The notes: a model not told the origin generated them from the sequence alone. A stretch of DNA of 8,071 bases from JBIKLM01 sp044375105 (GCA_044375105.1 JBILNK010000186.1:1-8071), one strand, 5' to 3'. Positions 1 through 6,032 are shown, numbered from the stretch's first letter. Program-made: numbers and translations.

Positions 1-1
1 G

Positions 2-940
2 GTCGTGCGCGGGTCGGGAGTTCAATCGATCCTGGTGGGTACCTGGGTCGGGCTCCTCCCCAATGTTGCTGAGCCGAGCGTGGATGGACTGGACCGCCAG
101 TGGTTGGTGGCCGGACGCGACCTTTCGGACAGGAACATCGTCGCGCGCAGCGTTCGCCTGGCCGCGGATGGCATCAACCTGGAACTGGGAGCGACCGTGG
201 ATGTCTCCAGCTCACCGCCTTCAGGGGTCCATTTCGAGCCCTCCGTCGCTTACTCGCCCGGCAAGACCTGGATCGCCTGGCAACAAACCGATGGATTCCG
301 ACTGCGCGGATTCGACAGCCAGTCACTGACCCCCGCCGAGGGCCCCTTCACCCTTGGAGCCGGGATTCAAGGCCCACAGGAGCACATCGCTGTGGCCTCG
401 GCCTTCTCCGGGGGGCCATTCGTCGACAATCCCGCCGGCGTCTCCAACCTGCCCAGCGAAAAGGCGCTGGTGCTTTGGTCGGTGGACGACACCACGGGCA
501 GCTCCGATGTTCTGGGCCAAGCCCTCAACAACACCGGCGGCGGCGGCAGCTACCAAAACCTGGGCGGCGGCTGCGGCATCCAAGGGCAGGTCAGCTTCCC
601 CAAGCCCCCCTCCATCGGCACCTCGGCCTGGCAGCTGCGCATCGACAGCCTGCCTGCCACCACGGCCCTGGCCTTCTACAACCTGACCAGCGCCGCCCCG
701 AATCTGGCCCTGCCCTGCGGCGCCTGCCAGTGGATGCCCTTCGAGATCTCCGGCTCCGCCCCCCTCTTCGGCTCCGGGCCCAAGAACGCCCGCCTGACCC
801 TGACCATCCCCGCCAAACCGAGCCTGATCGGCGCCCAACTGCTCGCCCAGTGGACCCTGCTCGACCCCTCCTCCACCCCCTGCCCGAGCTTCCCCGGCCT
901 CTCCATCAGCCCCCGCTGGCACGTGACCCTGGGCCCCTGA
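2..940 (+). CDS. Partial secreted beta-propeller-like protein, C-terminal part
   Basis: The frame is open to the left edge, so the true start is probably outside the window; GTG at 5 is the first possible internal start (311 residues). Counting from that GTG, residues about 78-105 (PSVAY..WIAW..RLRGFD) and about 125-173 (IAVASAF..ALVLW..SDVLGQAL) look like two copies of a beta-strand repeat of the type found in bacterial surface propeller proteins. A Gly-rich linker (about 176-190) follows, then a C-terminal beta-rich domain (about 190-311) containing the Cys pair PCGAC at 237-241 and ending on tryptophan and threonine-rich strands. That arrangement resembles the C-terminal domains of many predicted exported planctomycete proteins. 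The composition (Gly, Pro, Ser, Thr; few Lys) suits an extracellular location. No catalytic motif is visible and the function is unknown. Third-position GC appears lower in its first third than in the downstream housekeeping genes. Confidence 0.7.
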   Translation, partial: VVRGSGVQSILVGTWVGLLPNVAEPSVDGLDRQWLVAGRDLSDRNIVARSVRLAADGINLELGATVDVSSSPPSGVHFEPSVAYSPGKTWIAWQQTDGFRLRGFDSQSLTPAEGPFTLGAGIQGPQEHIAVASAFSGGPFVDNPAGVSNLPSEKALVLWSVDDTTGSSDVLGQALNNTGGGGSYQNLGGGCGIQGQVSFPKPPSIGTSAWQLRIDSLPATTALAFYNLTSAAPNLALPCGACQWMPFEISGSAPLFGSGPKNARLTLTIPAKPSLIGAQLLAQWTLLDPSSTPCPSFPGLSISPRWHVTLGP

Positions 941-1079
941 GGGGCTTCCGGCATGGGTCCGCGCTCGCCAGGCGGCCCCCCCCAGACTCCCCCCGCAGGG
1001 CGGCCCGCCCAGCCGGGCGCGCGAGCGCTGTGCCGCTGAGGCCAGGTTTGCTCGGGATCGGGGTGGCGAGGCGCTGTTC

Positions 1080-1116
1080 GCCGCGCCTGGGACCGCCGGG
1101 CGGTCCTAGGCGCGGT
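1080..1116. terminator. Very strong GC hairpin between genes (possible terminator)
   Basis: Bases 1081-1095 pair with 1101-1115 over 15 base pairs, with a single G-U pair (1089:1107) and a CCGGG loop; 1080:1116 adds another G-U. It lies between the surface-protein stop (940) and prfC. There is no T-run on either strand, so it is not a textbook intrinsic terminator. It could be a Rho-assisted or bidirectional terminator, or an RNA-processing or stability element. A smaller inverted repeat follows directly (1117-1122 with 1140-1145), its loop holding TATCCT at 1124-1129. The rest of 941-1188 shows only another short stem (998-1010) and C-runs. Confidence 0.4.
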
Positions 1117-1188
1117 CGGCAGCTATCCTGTCCGATTCGCTGCCGGGGCCGGAAGGTGTCCGGGGCGGGCCCCAAACTCTGTGCAGAC

Positions 1189-2805
1189 GTGAGCGAGCTC
1201 GAAATCGCCCCCCTGACCGAGGCGCTGTTGCGCCGCGAGACCGCGCGTCGGCGCACGTTCGCGATCATCTCGCACCCGGACGCGGGCAAGACCACGCTGA
1301 CCGAGAAGCTGCTCCTGTATTCGGGCTTGATCGGCACCGCCGGGATGGTCAAGAACCGCAAGGGCAAGGCGGCCACTTCGGACTGGATGGGGATGGAGCA
1401 GGAGCGCGGCATCTCGATCACCAGTTCGGCGATGCAGTTCGAATACAAGGACCACGTGATCAACGTGCTGGACACGCCGGGTCACCAGGATTTCAGCGAA
1501 GACACCTACCGCACGCTGACCGCCGCGGACGCCGCGATCATGGTGCTCGACGCGGCCAAGGGTGTCGAGGCCCAGACGCGCAAGCTGTTCGCGGTCTGCA
1601 AGCTGCGCGGCATCCCGGTCCTGACTTTCATCAACAAACTCGACCTGCCCGGCCGCGACCCCCTGGCGTTGATGGAGGAGGTCGAAGGGGCCCTGGGGAT
1701 CCGCGCCAGCGCGCTCAACTGGCCGGTGGGAAACGGCCGCGACTTCAAGGGCATCGTCGATCTGCGCAGCGGCGATCTGGTGTACTTCGAGAAGGCTAGC
1801 TCGCGCGGCGCCAGCCGGGTCGATTTCGAGCGCGTGCCGTTGGCCTCCGCGCGCGCCGAGGAGCTGCTCGGCAGCGAGCAATGCCAACGCACGCGCGAGG
1901 AGCTCGAGCTTCTCGCCGTGGCCGGCAACCCGTTCAGCCTGGAAGCCTTCCTGGCCGGTCAGGTCACGCCGACTTTCTTCGGCTCGGCCCTGACCAACTT
2001 CGGCATCGAGCCGTTCTACGACGCGTTCCTCGAGCTGGCGCCCTGCCCGGGCCCGCGGCGCGTGCTGCTGCCCGGCGGCGGCGATCGCCTGCTGGATCCG
2101 GTCGCGAGCCCGTTCAGCGCCTACGTGTTCAAGATCCAGGCCAACATGGACCCGCGCCATCGCGACTGCCTGGCCTTCATCCGGGTCTGCTCCGGCCGCT
2201 TCGAGCGCCAGCTGGTGGTGCGCCACCAGCGGCTCGGCCGCGAGATGCGCCTGGCCCGTCCCCACAGCCTGGTGGCGCGCGAGCGCACCACCCTGGACGA
2301 GGCCTATCCGGGCGACGTGGTCGGCTTGATCAACCCGGGCTCGTTCCAGATCGGCGACACGATCAGCGTCGAAGGCGGCTTCGAGCACCTGCCGCTGCCC
2401 TCCTTCCAGCCCGAGGTCTTCGCGCGCCTGGCGCCCAAGGACACCGGCAAGCGCAAGGCCTTCGACAAGGGCATGGCCCAGCTGACCTCCGAAGGCCTGA
2501 TCCAGTGGCTGCGTTCCGGCGACGGCTACCAGGCCGAGACCCTGGCCGCCGGCGTGGGCCGGCTGCAGTTCGAGGTGCTGCAATACCGGCTGCGCGACGA
2601 ATACGGCGTCGAAGCGCGGGTCGAGTTCCTGCCCTACGAGTGCTCGGCCTGGCTGATCGGCGATCCGGCCAAGTTCGACACGCCGTCGAATTCTCTGCTG
2701 ACCTACGACCGGCAGCAGCGCCCGATCGTGTTGTTCCCGAGCCAATGGGCCAAGGACTACGCGCTCAAGAAGAACCCGCAGCACGGCCTGCAGGACTTCG
2801 CCTGA
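1189..2805 (+). CDS. prfC: Peptide chain release factor 3 (RF3)
   Basis: RF3 is a cytosolic translational GTPase that removes RF1/RF2 from the ribosome after peptide release. The 538-residue product is close to the usual length (E. coli 529). The GTPase motifs are all present: P-loop SHPDAGKTT at 28-36, switch I RGISIT at 73-78, DTPGHQDFSEDTYRT from 95, NKLD at 149-152 and GSAL at 265-268. The region after about 290 matches RF3 domains II and III, including VFKIQANMDPRHRD, which separates RF3 from EF-G. The start is GTG 1189, which puts about 22 residues before the GTPase fold. GTG 1156 is an in-frame alternative. Neither has a clear ribosome binding site. The open frame runs further upstream through the surface-protein gene, but only as an out-of-phase shadow. 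It appears monocistronic: a 557-base spacer follows and the downstream gene is unrelated. Confidence 0.97.
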   Translation: MSELEIAPLTEALLRRETARRRTFAIISHPDAGKTTLTEKLLLYSGLIGTAGMVKNRKGKAATSDWMGMEQERGISITSSAMQFEYKDHVINVLDTPGHQDFSEDTYRTLTAADAAIMVLDAAKGVEAQTRKLFAVCKLRGIPVLTFINKLDLPGRDPLALMEEVEGALGIRASALNWPVGNGRDFKGIVDLRSGDLVYFEKASSRGASRVDFERVPLASARAEELLGSEQCQRTREELELLAVAGNPFSLEAFLAGQVTPTFFGSALTNFGIEPFYDAFLELAPCPGPRRVLLPGGGDRLLDPVASPFSAYVFKIQANMDPRHRDCLAFIRVCSGRFERQLVVRHQRLGREMRLARPHSLVARERTTLDEAYPGDVVGLINPGSFQIGDTISVEGGFEHLPLPSFQPEVFARLAPKDTGKRKAFDKGMAQLTSEGLIQWLRSGDGYQAETLAAGVGRLQFEVLQYRLRDEYGVEARVEFLPYECSAWLIGDPAKFDTPSNSLLTYDRQQRPIVLFPSQWAKDYALKKNPQHGLQDFA

Positions 2806-2972
2806 GGCCACGCGGAGCCTGGGCTCGGCGCCCCGTTGCCGACCGGGGTCTGAACGGCCTGGGCCGAACCTCCATCGGGGTGCGCGCCATCCGCCGCACC
2901 CGGCGATTCGATGCCGTTCGGTGCGACCCGACGGCCGCAGAGACGGGAACGCCGCAGCGCATCGATGTTCTT

Positions 2973-3225
2973 CTGGGCTTCCGGGATTCGGGTGGGCAAC
3001 GCAGCCCGGCGACTACCCCGGAAGCCAGCAGAGACAAGTCAAGGAATCCCGCCGAGGCTCCGGAGCTCCAGGGCCTCGGGGGGGCGCCTGTTCTTGGGGT
3101 TGCATGGGATTATCCCCAGGGGCGGAACCGGGCAGCCGTGCGCGGGAGAGCTGCTTCCAAAGCCTGCTGACTGAAGGCCGGAACCCCACGAAGGGGCGAA
3201 GAGCCGCTTTTTAGCTCTCGACCGG
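2973..3225 (+). ncRNA. Candidate structured RNA or complex leader, unidentified
   Basis: This stretch of the 557-base spacer between prfC and thiD holds an unusual density of helices. GGCTTCCGGG at 2976-2985 pairs perfectly with 3017-3026, with an inner stem 2994-2997/3004-3007. AATCCC at 3045-3050 pairs with 3106-3111 and encloses CCGAGGC at 3052-3058 paired with 3073-3079. GGAA and GCAGC at 3124-3127 and 3132-3136 pair with 3150-3158. CCGG at 3178-3181 pairs with 3222-3225 and encloses hairpins 3184-3196 and 3200-3218. Its base composition looks less GC-rich than the flanking genes and there is no credible reading frame. It does not match what I know of TPP riboswitches (no CUGAGA or GAUCUGGAUAAU boxes), tmRNA, SRP RNA, RNase P RNA or tRNA. 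The strand is assumed from its neighbours. It may be only a GC-rich spacer that folds by chance. Confidence 0.25.
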
Positions 3226-3286
3226 AGTTCGCGGAGTTCACGCTAGCGGGGCGGGTTGCTGATTCCGGCAGCGTCCGAGTCGAGGC

Positions 3287-3310
3287 GCCCTCGGCGCGCC
3301 GGCCGAGGGC
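3287..3310. other. 9-bp perfect inverted repeat upstream of thiD
   Basis: GCCCTCGGC at 3287-3295 pairs with GCCGAGGGC at 3302-3310 around a six-base loop. No T-run follows on either strand, so a terminator role is weakly supported. It sits 53 bases before the thiD start, next to a separate palindrome, and could be part of a leader structure or a protein-binding site. Confidence 0.35.
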
Positions 3311-3312
3311 CC

Positions 3313-3324
3313 CCAACGCGTTGG
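3313..3324. promoter_or_regulatory. 12-bp perfect palindrome, operator-like
   Basis: CCAACGCGTTGG at 3313-3324 is a perfect 12-base palindrome with no loop, a form more typical of a dimeric protein-binding site than of an RNA hairpin. It lies 38 bases before the ATG at 3363. No regulator gene is in view and no match to a known operator is claimed. Confidence 0.25.
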
Positions 3325-3327
3325 CCG

Positions 3328-3358
3328 GCGGCCGCGCGATCCGGTGCTGAACGGCCGC
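3328..3358 (+). promoter_or_regulatory. Inverted repeat abutting the thiD start
   Basis: GCGGCCG at 3328-3334 pairs perfectly with CGGCCGC at 3352-3358, leaving a 17-base loop. The 3' arm ends four bases before ATG 3363. In mRNA this stem would occupy the normal ribosome-loading region and could limit translation. No TPP riboswitch consensus is recognisable here, although thiD genes often carry one. Confidence 0.25.
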
Positions 3359-3362
3359 TAAG

Positions 3363-4550
3363 ATGCGAGGCATGGACGGAAAGACAGCGCGGATCTTGAT
3401 CGTGGCCGGTTCCGACAGCGGCGGCGGCGCCGGGATCCAGGCCGACATCAAGACCGTCACGATGCTGGGCGGCCACGCGCTGACCGCGGTCGCGGCGATC
3501 ACCGCCCAGAACTCGCGCGGCGTCCAGGCGGTGCACGCCGTGCCGACCGAGATGGTCCTGGCGCAGATCGAGAGCGTGGTCGAGGATTTCGGCGTCGACG
3601 CCGTCAAGATCGGCATGATCGGCGCGGCCGCGACCGCCGAGGCCGTAGCGGCGCGCCTCGAGCGCTTGGATGGCGTGCCGATCGTCTTCGATCCGGTCAT
3701 GGTGGCCACCTCGGGCTCGGCCCTGGCCGACCCGGCCACGATCCGGGCCTTCGAGCGCTTCTTCGCCCGCGCCGCCCTGGTGACGCCCAACCTGCCCGAG
3801 CTGGCCGCCCTGGGCGGCCTCGCGGCCCTCGCGCCGCGCACGCAGGCCCTGCTGGTCAAGGGCGGCCACGGGCCCGAGGACGGCCGCATCGTCGACCGGC
3901 TGTATCGCGGCGGCCAGTTGGCGGCGACCTGGAGCGATGCGCGCATCGAGACCCCGCACACCCACGGCACCGGCTGCACGTTGGCCAGCGCGATCGCCAC
4001 GGGCCTGGGGCAGGGGCTCGAGCTCGAGCACGCCATCGAGCGCGCGCGCCGCTTCGTTCGCCTGGCCCTGCGCGAGGCGCCCGCGCTCGTGCCCAAGAAC
4101 GGCCCGCTCGGCCACGGCCGCGTGCGCAACGACGCCCTGACCGGTCCGGCACTGAACCAGCTGCTGCTGCCTTGCCTCGACCTCGAGCGCTCGCGGGCCT
4201 TCTATCGCACCCTGGGCTGCCGCGAGGTCGTGGCCCGTCCGGCCCTGGGCTACGCGCGCTTCGAAGCCCCCAACGGCGTGACCTTTTCGATCCAGGTCGC
4301 CGCGGGCCGCTCCGGGCCGCCCAGCGCCGCCCCGCCGCAGTCCGACGGCCTTCTGACCTGGCCCGCCGTGCTGCTGTGCTTCGAGCACGATCGCCTGGAC
4401 GCCTGGTGCGCGCGCCTCGAGGCCGCCGGCATCCGCTTCGACACGCCGCCCTTGGACCAGCCCTGGGGCTGGCGCGAAGCCCGTCTGCGCGATCCCGCGG
4501 GCAATCCCCTGTGCCTCTACCAAGCCGGCGAGAGCCGCCGCTTCCCGTGA
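3363..4550 (+). CDS. thiD: ThiD HMP/HMP-P kinase fused to a VOC-fold domain
   Basis: Residues 1 to about 258 are ThiD, which phosphorylates hydroxymethylpyrimidine and its monophosphate in cytosolic thiamine biosynthesis. Landmarks are GSDSGGGAGIQADIKT near the N-terminus, AQNSRGVQ, KIGMI, FDPVMVATSG, TPNLPELAAL, LVKGGHG and HTHGTGC with the catalytic-type Cys205. Residues about 263-390 form a second domain of glyoxalase/bleomycin-resistance (VOC) type: LDLERSRAFYRTLGC at the start, LEAAGIRF mid-domain, and DPAGNPLCLYQ from 377. The usual metal ligands seem to be replaced (Gln266 at the first His position, Cys384 at the last Glu position), so this domain probably binds a ligand without glyoxalase-type chemistry. 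Total length is 395 residues against about 266 for a normal ThiD. ATG 3363 is taken as the start; ATG 3372 is equally possible and neither has a well-placed ribosome site. The fusion is one uninterrupted frame. Confidence 0.93.
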   Translation: MRGMDGKTARILIVAGSDSGGGAGIQADIKTVTMLGGHALTAVAAITAQNSRGVQAVHAVPTEMVLAQIESVVEDFGVDAVKIGMIGAAATAEAVAARLERLDGVPIVFDPVMVATSGSALADPATIRAFERFFARAALVTPNLPELAALGGLAALAPRTQALLVKGGHGPEDGRIVDRLYRGGQLAATWSDARIETPHTHGTGCTLASAIATGLGQGLELEHAIERARRFVRLALREAPALVPKNGPLGHGRVRNDALTGPALNQLLLPCLDLERSRAFYRTLGCREVVARPALGYARFEAPNGVTFSIQVAAGRSGPPSAAPPQSDGLLTWPAVLLCFEHDRLDAWCARLEAAGIRFDTPPLDQPWGWREARLRDPAGNPLCLYQAGESRRFP

Positions 4551-4710
4551 TCGGCCGAGGAGAAACGGACTCGGGCCGCCGCGGAGCGATCCGATCCCGC
4601 CCTCAGGTCCCGCTGGGTCGCCATCCGGCGGCGCCGGGGCCGGATCGACGAAGGAGCGCTGCGGGCGTCCGCGCTCCCGGGGCGGCGCCGGTTGCGAGCC
4701 TCGGTGCAGG

Positions 4711-4744
4711 GGGGCCGCATGGCTGGCGGTTCCTCGATCTTTTT
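4711..4744 (+). terminator. Probable intrinsic terminator after thiD-VOC
   Basis: GGGGCCGC at 4711-4718 pairs with GCGGTTCC at 4726-4733 (eight pairs, two of them G-U) around a seven-base loop. Five T residues follow at 4740-4744, six bases after the stem. This is the only T-run of that kind in the spacer, and it lies between the thiD-VOC stop and the his leader, where a terminator is expected. The offset T-run and the two G-U pairs weaken the call. Upstream, 4623-4629 pairs perfectly with 4639-4645 but lacks any T-run. Confidence 0.4.
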
Positions 4745-4757
4745 CCGACCTCGAGCC

Positions 4758-4786
4758 TTGACGGGGCGCGGCCCGCGGCTCAACTT
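4758..4786 (+). promoter_or_regulatory. Candidate sigma-70-type promoter for the his operon
   Basis: TTGACG at 4758-4763 matches five of six bases of the -35 consensus. A 17-base spacer leads to CAACTT at 4781-4786, a poor -10 (two of six). Transcription from it would begin near 4793, on or beside the ATG of the leader peptide, giving a leaderless message. Its position between the terminator-like hairpin and the attenuator is right, but the -10 is weak. Confidence 0.3.
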
Positions 4787-4792
4787 CCTTGC

Positions 4793-4861
4793 ATGCAACC
4801 TGGTTGCCCCAGCCCCCGCGCCTTCCATCATCACCATCCGACCGCGGGTCGGGTGGTCTGA
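4793..4861 (+). CDS. hisL: His operon leader peptide with four consecutive His codons
   Basis: This 22-codon frame starts at ATG 4793 and stops at TGA 4859-4861. It contains the run FHHHHP, with His codons CAT CAT CAC CAT at 4826-4837. It lies about 130 bases before hisG and is followed by competing stem-loops. The arrangement matches enterobacterial HisL, a 16-residue peptide with seven His codons, whose translation senses charged tRNA-His; the peptide itself needs no other function. The stop codon overlaps the end of attenuator segment 2, as in classical attenuators. No Shine-Dalgarno sequence precedes the ATG, so translation may be leaderless. The frame has no stop upstream for several hundred bases, so a longer leader cannot be excluded from sequence alone. 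Homology to enterobacterial HisL outside the His run is not visible; the call rests on position and architecture. Confidence 0.72.
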   Translation: MQPGCPSPRAFHHHHPTAGRVV

Positions 4862-4914
4862 GGCGCTTTCGGCAGGAAGCTGACCAGACACACGCCGGCC
4901 CGCAGGCCGGCGTG
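4833..4914 (+). promoter_or_regulatory. Histidine operon transcription attenuator
   Basis: Three mutually exclusive helices can be drawn. Stem 1:2 pairs 4833-4843 with 4847-4857 (11 pairs, one U-G) and includes part of the last two His codons. Antiterminator 2:3 pairs 4847-4860 with 4885-4900 (14 pairs, one G-U, single-base bulges at A4890 and G4894), enclosing a small hairpin 4865-4870/4875-4880. Terminator stem 3:4 pairs 4891-4900 with 4905-4914. In the standard model, a ribosome stalled on the His codons masks segment 1, lets 2:3 form and allows transcription into hisG. Smooth translation to the stop covers segment 2 and permits 3:4. Pairing was done by eye and no folding energy was computed. 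Confidence 0.72.
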
Positions 4915-4922
4915 CTGCGTTT
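4891..4922 (+). terminator. Attenuator terminator hairpin
   Basis: CACGCCGGCC at 4891-4900 and GGCCGGCGTG at 4905-4914 form a perfect ten-pair stem with a CGCA tetraloop. The downstream tract is poor, CTGCGTTT, with three T residues at 4920-4922, so termination may rely on the very stable stem or on accessory factors. The 5' arm is shared with the antiterminator. Confidence 0.6.
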
Positions 4923-4930
4923 CGGGGGAC

Positions 4931-4946
4931 CGAGCCGTGTGGCTCG
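4931..4946 (+). other. Stem-loop in the hisG 5' untranslated region
   Basis: CGAGCC at 4931-4936 pairs perfectly with GGCTCG at 4941-4946 around GTGT. It follows the attenuator terminator and has no T-run. It may stabilise the mRNA or back up the attenuator. Confidence 0.35.
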
Positions 4947-4971
4947 ACCGGGCGCGGGGCGGGCGGCTCGC

Positions 4972-4990
4972 GGGTGGGCGCTCCCCACCC
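4972..4990 (+). promoter_or_regulatory. Hairpin directly before the hisG ATG
   Basis: GGGTGGG at 4972-4978 pairs perfectly with CCCACCC at 4984-4990 around a five-base loop, ending two bases before ATG 4992. It would occlude the ribosome-loading site and it contains the alternative GTG start at 4974. This could damp translation of hisG. Alternatively, the real start may be further downstream. Confidence 0.3.
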
Positions 4991-4991
4991 C

Positions 4992-6026
4992 ATGCAACCG
5001 ATCGAAGCCCCGGGGCTCTCCCGGGAAACATCCGAGGGTGCCTTTGCCGAGGCGCTGCGCCCCCGTGAGCAGTCCGCGCTGGCCCCCGCGCCGGGCGCGT
5101 CCGCAGCCCCCTTCGCGGCAGCGCCCGAGCGCAGCCCCGGCGGCGTGGCGCGCGCCGGGCAGCGCTCCGCCGCCCTGCGCCTGGCGTTGCCCAAGGGCCG
5201 CATGCAGGCGGGCGTCGAGGGCCTCCTGCGCGCGGCCGGCATCCCCCTGGCGATCGGCGAGCGCGGCTATCGACCGCGAGTCGGGCTGCCGGGCGTGCAG
5301 ACCAAGCTGCTGAAGCCCCAGAACATCGTCGAGATGCTCGATCTGGGCTCCCGCGACGCCGGTTTCGCCGGCGCGGACTGGGTGCGCGAGCTGGGCGCGG
5401 AGCTGGTCGAGCTGGTCGATACCGGGCTCGACCCCGTGCGCATCGTGGCCGCCGCGCCGCCCGAGCTCGCCGAGGACCCGGGCTGGCGCCTGCGCTCCGG
5501 GCTGGTCGTGGCCTCGGAGTACACGCGCTTGACCGGCGCTTGGATCGAGGCCGCGGGCCTGGGCGCGCGCTGCCTGCGCACCTTCGGCGCCACGGAGGTC
5601 TTCCCGCCCGAGGACGCCGACCTGATCGTCGACAACAGCGCCTCCGGGGCGACCCTGGAGGCCAACCGGCTGGTGGAGATCGACGAGCTGATGCGCTCGA
5701 CCACGCGCCTGTACGCCAACCCGCGCTCCCTCGAAGATCCGGACAAGCGCGGGCGCCTCGAGGAACTGGCCCTGCTGGTGCGCTCGGTGGTCGAAGCCCG
5801 GGCGCGGGTGATGCTCGAGATCAACGTCGCTGCGGAGCGCCTCGAGGGCCTGTGCCAGCGCCTGCCCTGCATGGATCGGCCCACGGTGGCGCGGCTGGTG
5901 GGGGATGCGGGTTTCGGCGTCAAGGCGGCCGTGCCGCGCGCCGGTCTGCCCGCCCTGATCGCCGAGCTGCGCGCCGCCGGCGGGCGCGACATCGTGGTCT
6001 CCGAATTCACCCAGATCGTGCGCTGA
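4992..6026 (+). CDS. hisG: ATP phosphoribosyltransferase, long form
   Basis: HisG joins ATP and PRPP to give phosphoribosyl-ATP, the committed cytosolic step of histidine synthesis. Visible features are LALPKGRM at about 64-71, KPQNIVEML, GFAGADWV, TFGATEVFPPEDADLIVD and the PRPP-binding-type loop DNSASGATLEAN from 214. The C-terminal stretch after about 280 (LPCMDRPTVARL, then FGVKAAVPRAGLPALIAEL) is the extra domain of long-form HisG, which binds histidine for feedback inhibition and removes the need for HisZ. Length is 344 residues from ATG 4992, about 45 longer than E. coli HisG. The excess is an Ala/Pro-rich N-terminal tail of about 55 residues. GTG 4974 and GTG 5145 are in-frame alternatives; 5145 would give a standard-length enzyme. 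No start has a ribosome site. The stop is six bases before the hisC start, so the two genes are almost certainly cotranscribed. Confidence 0.95.
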   Translation: MQPIEAPGLSRETSEGAFAEALRPREQSALAPAPGASAAPFAAAPERSPGGVARAGQRSAALRLALPKGRMQAGVEGLLRAAGIPLAIGERGYRPRVGLPGVQTKLLKPQNIVEMLDLGSRDAGFAGADWVRELGAELVELVDTGLDPVRIVAAAPPELAEDPGWRLRSGLVVASEYTRLTGAWIEAAGLGARCLRTFGATEVFPPEDADLIVDNSASGATLEANRLVEIDELMRSTTRLYANPRSLEDPDKRGRLEELALLVRSVVEARARVMLEINVAAERLEGLCQRLPCMDRPTVARLVGDAGFGVKAAVPRAGLPALIAELRAAGGRDIVVSEFTQIVR

Positions 6027-6032
6027 CGGGCC

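Noticed and set aside
100..1188. Upstream extension of the prfC frame through the surface-protein gene
   Set aside because: The extension is Arg/Pro-rich nonsense and out of phase with the real gene at 2-940. RF3 homology begins just after 1189.
1123..2811. Long - strand open frame (562 codons) opposite prfC
   Set aside because: Complete overlap with an unmistakable RF3 gene. The translated product is low-complexity and rich in Gln, Arg and Ala, as expected of a GC shadow.
3197..3225. Intrinsic terminator with T-run at 3208-3212
   Set aside because: The five T residues lie in the loop of the stem 3200-3218 rather than after it, and no stem ends directly before them.
2877..3362. TPP riboswitch upstream of thiD
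   Set aside because: It was expected from gene function, but the conserved CUGAGA and GAUCUGGAUAAU boxes are not present on the + strand.
4172..4861. Longer + strand gene ending at the leader peptide stop
   Set aside because: Its first half overlaps the thiD-VOC gene out of phase and its composition is Arg/Pro-rich. Only the last 22 codons make sense, as a leader peptide.
4877..4891. GAAGCTGACCAGACA resembles the 5' end of E. coli RNase P RNA
   Set aside because: The similarity stops there. The conserved GAGGAAAGTCCGGGC segment and the 3' P4 partner are absent, and the bases are better explained as part of the his attenuator.
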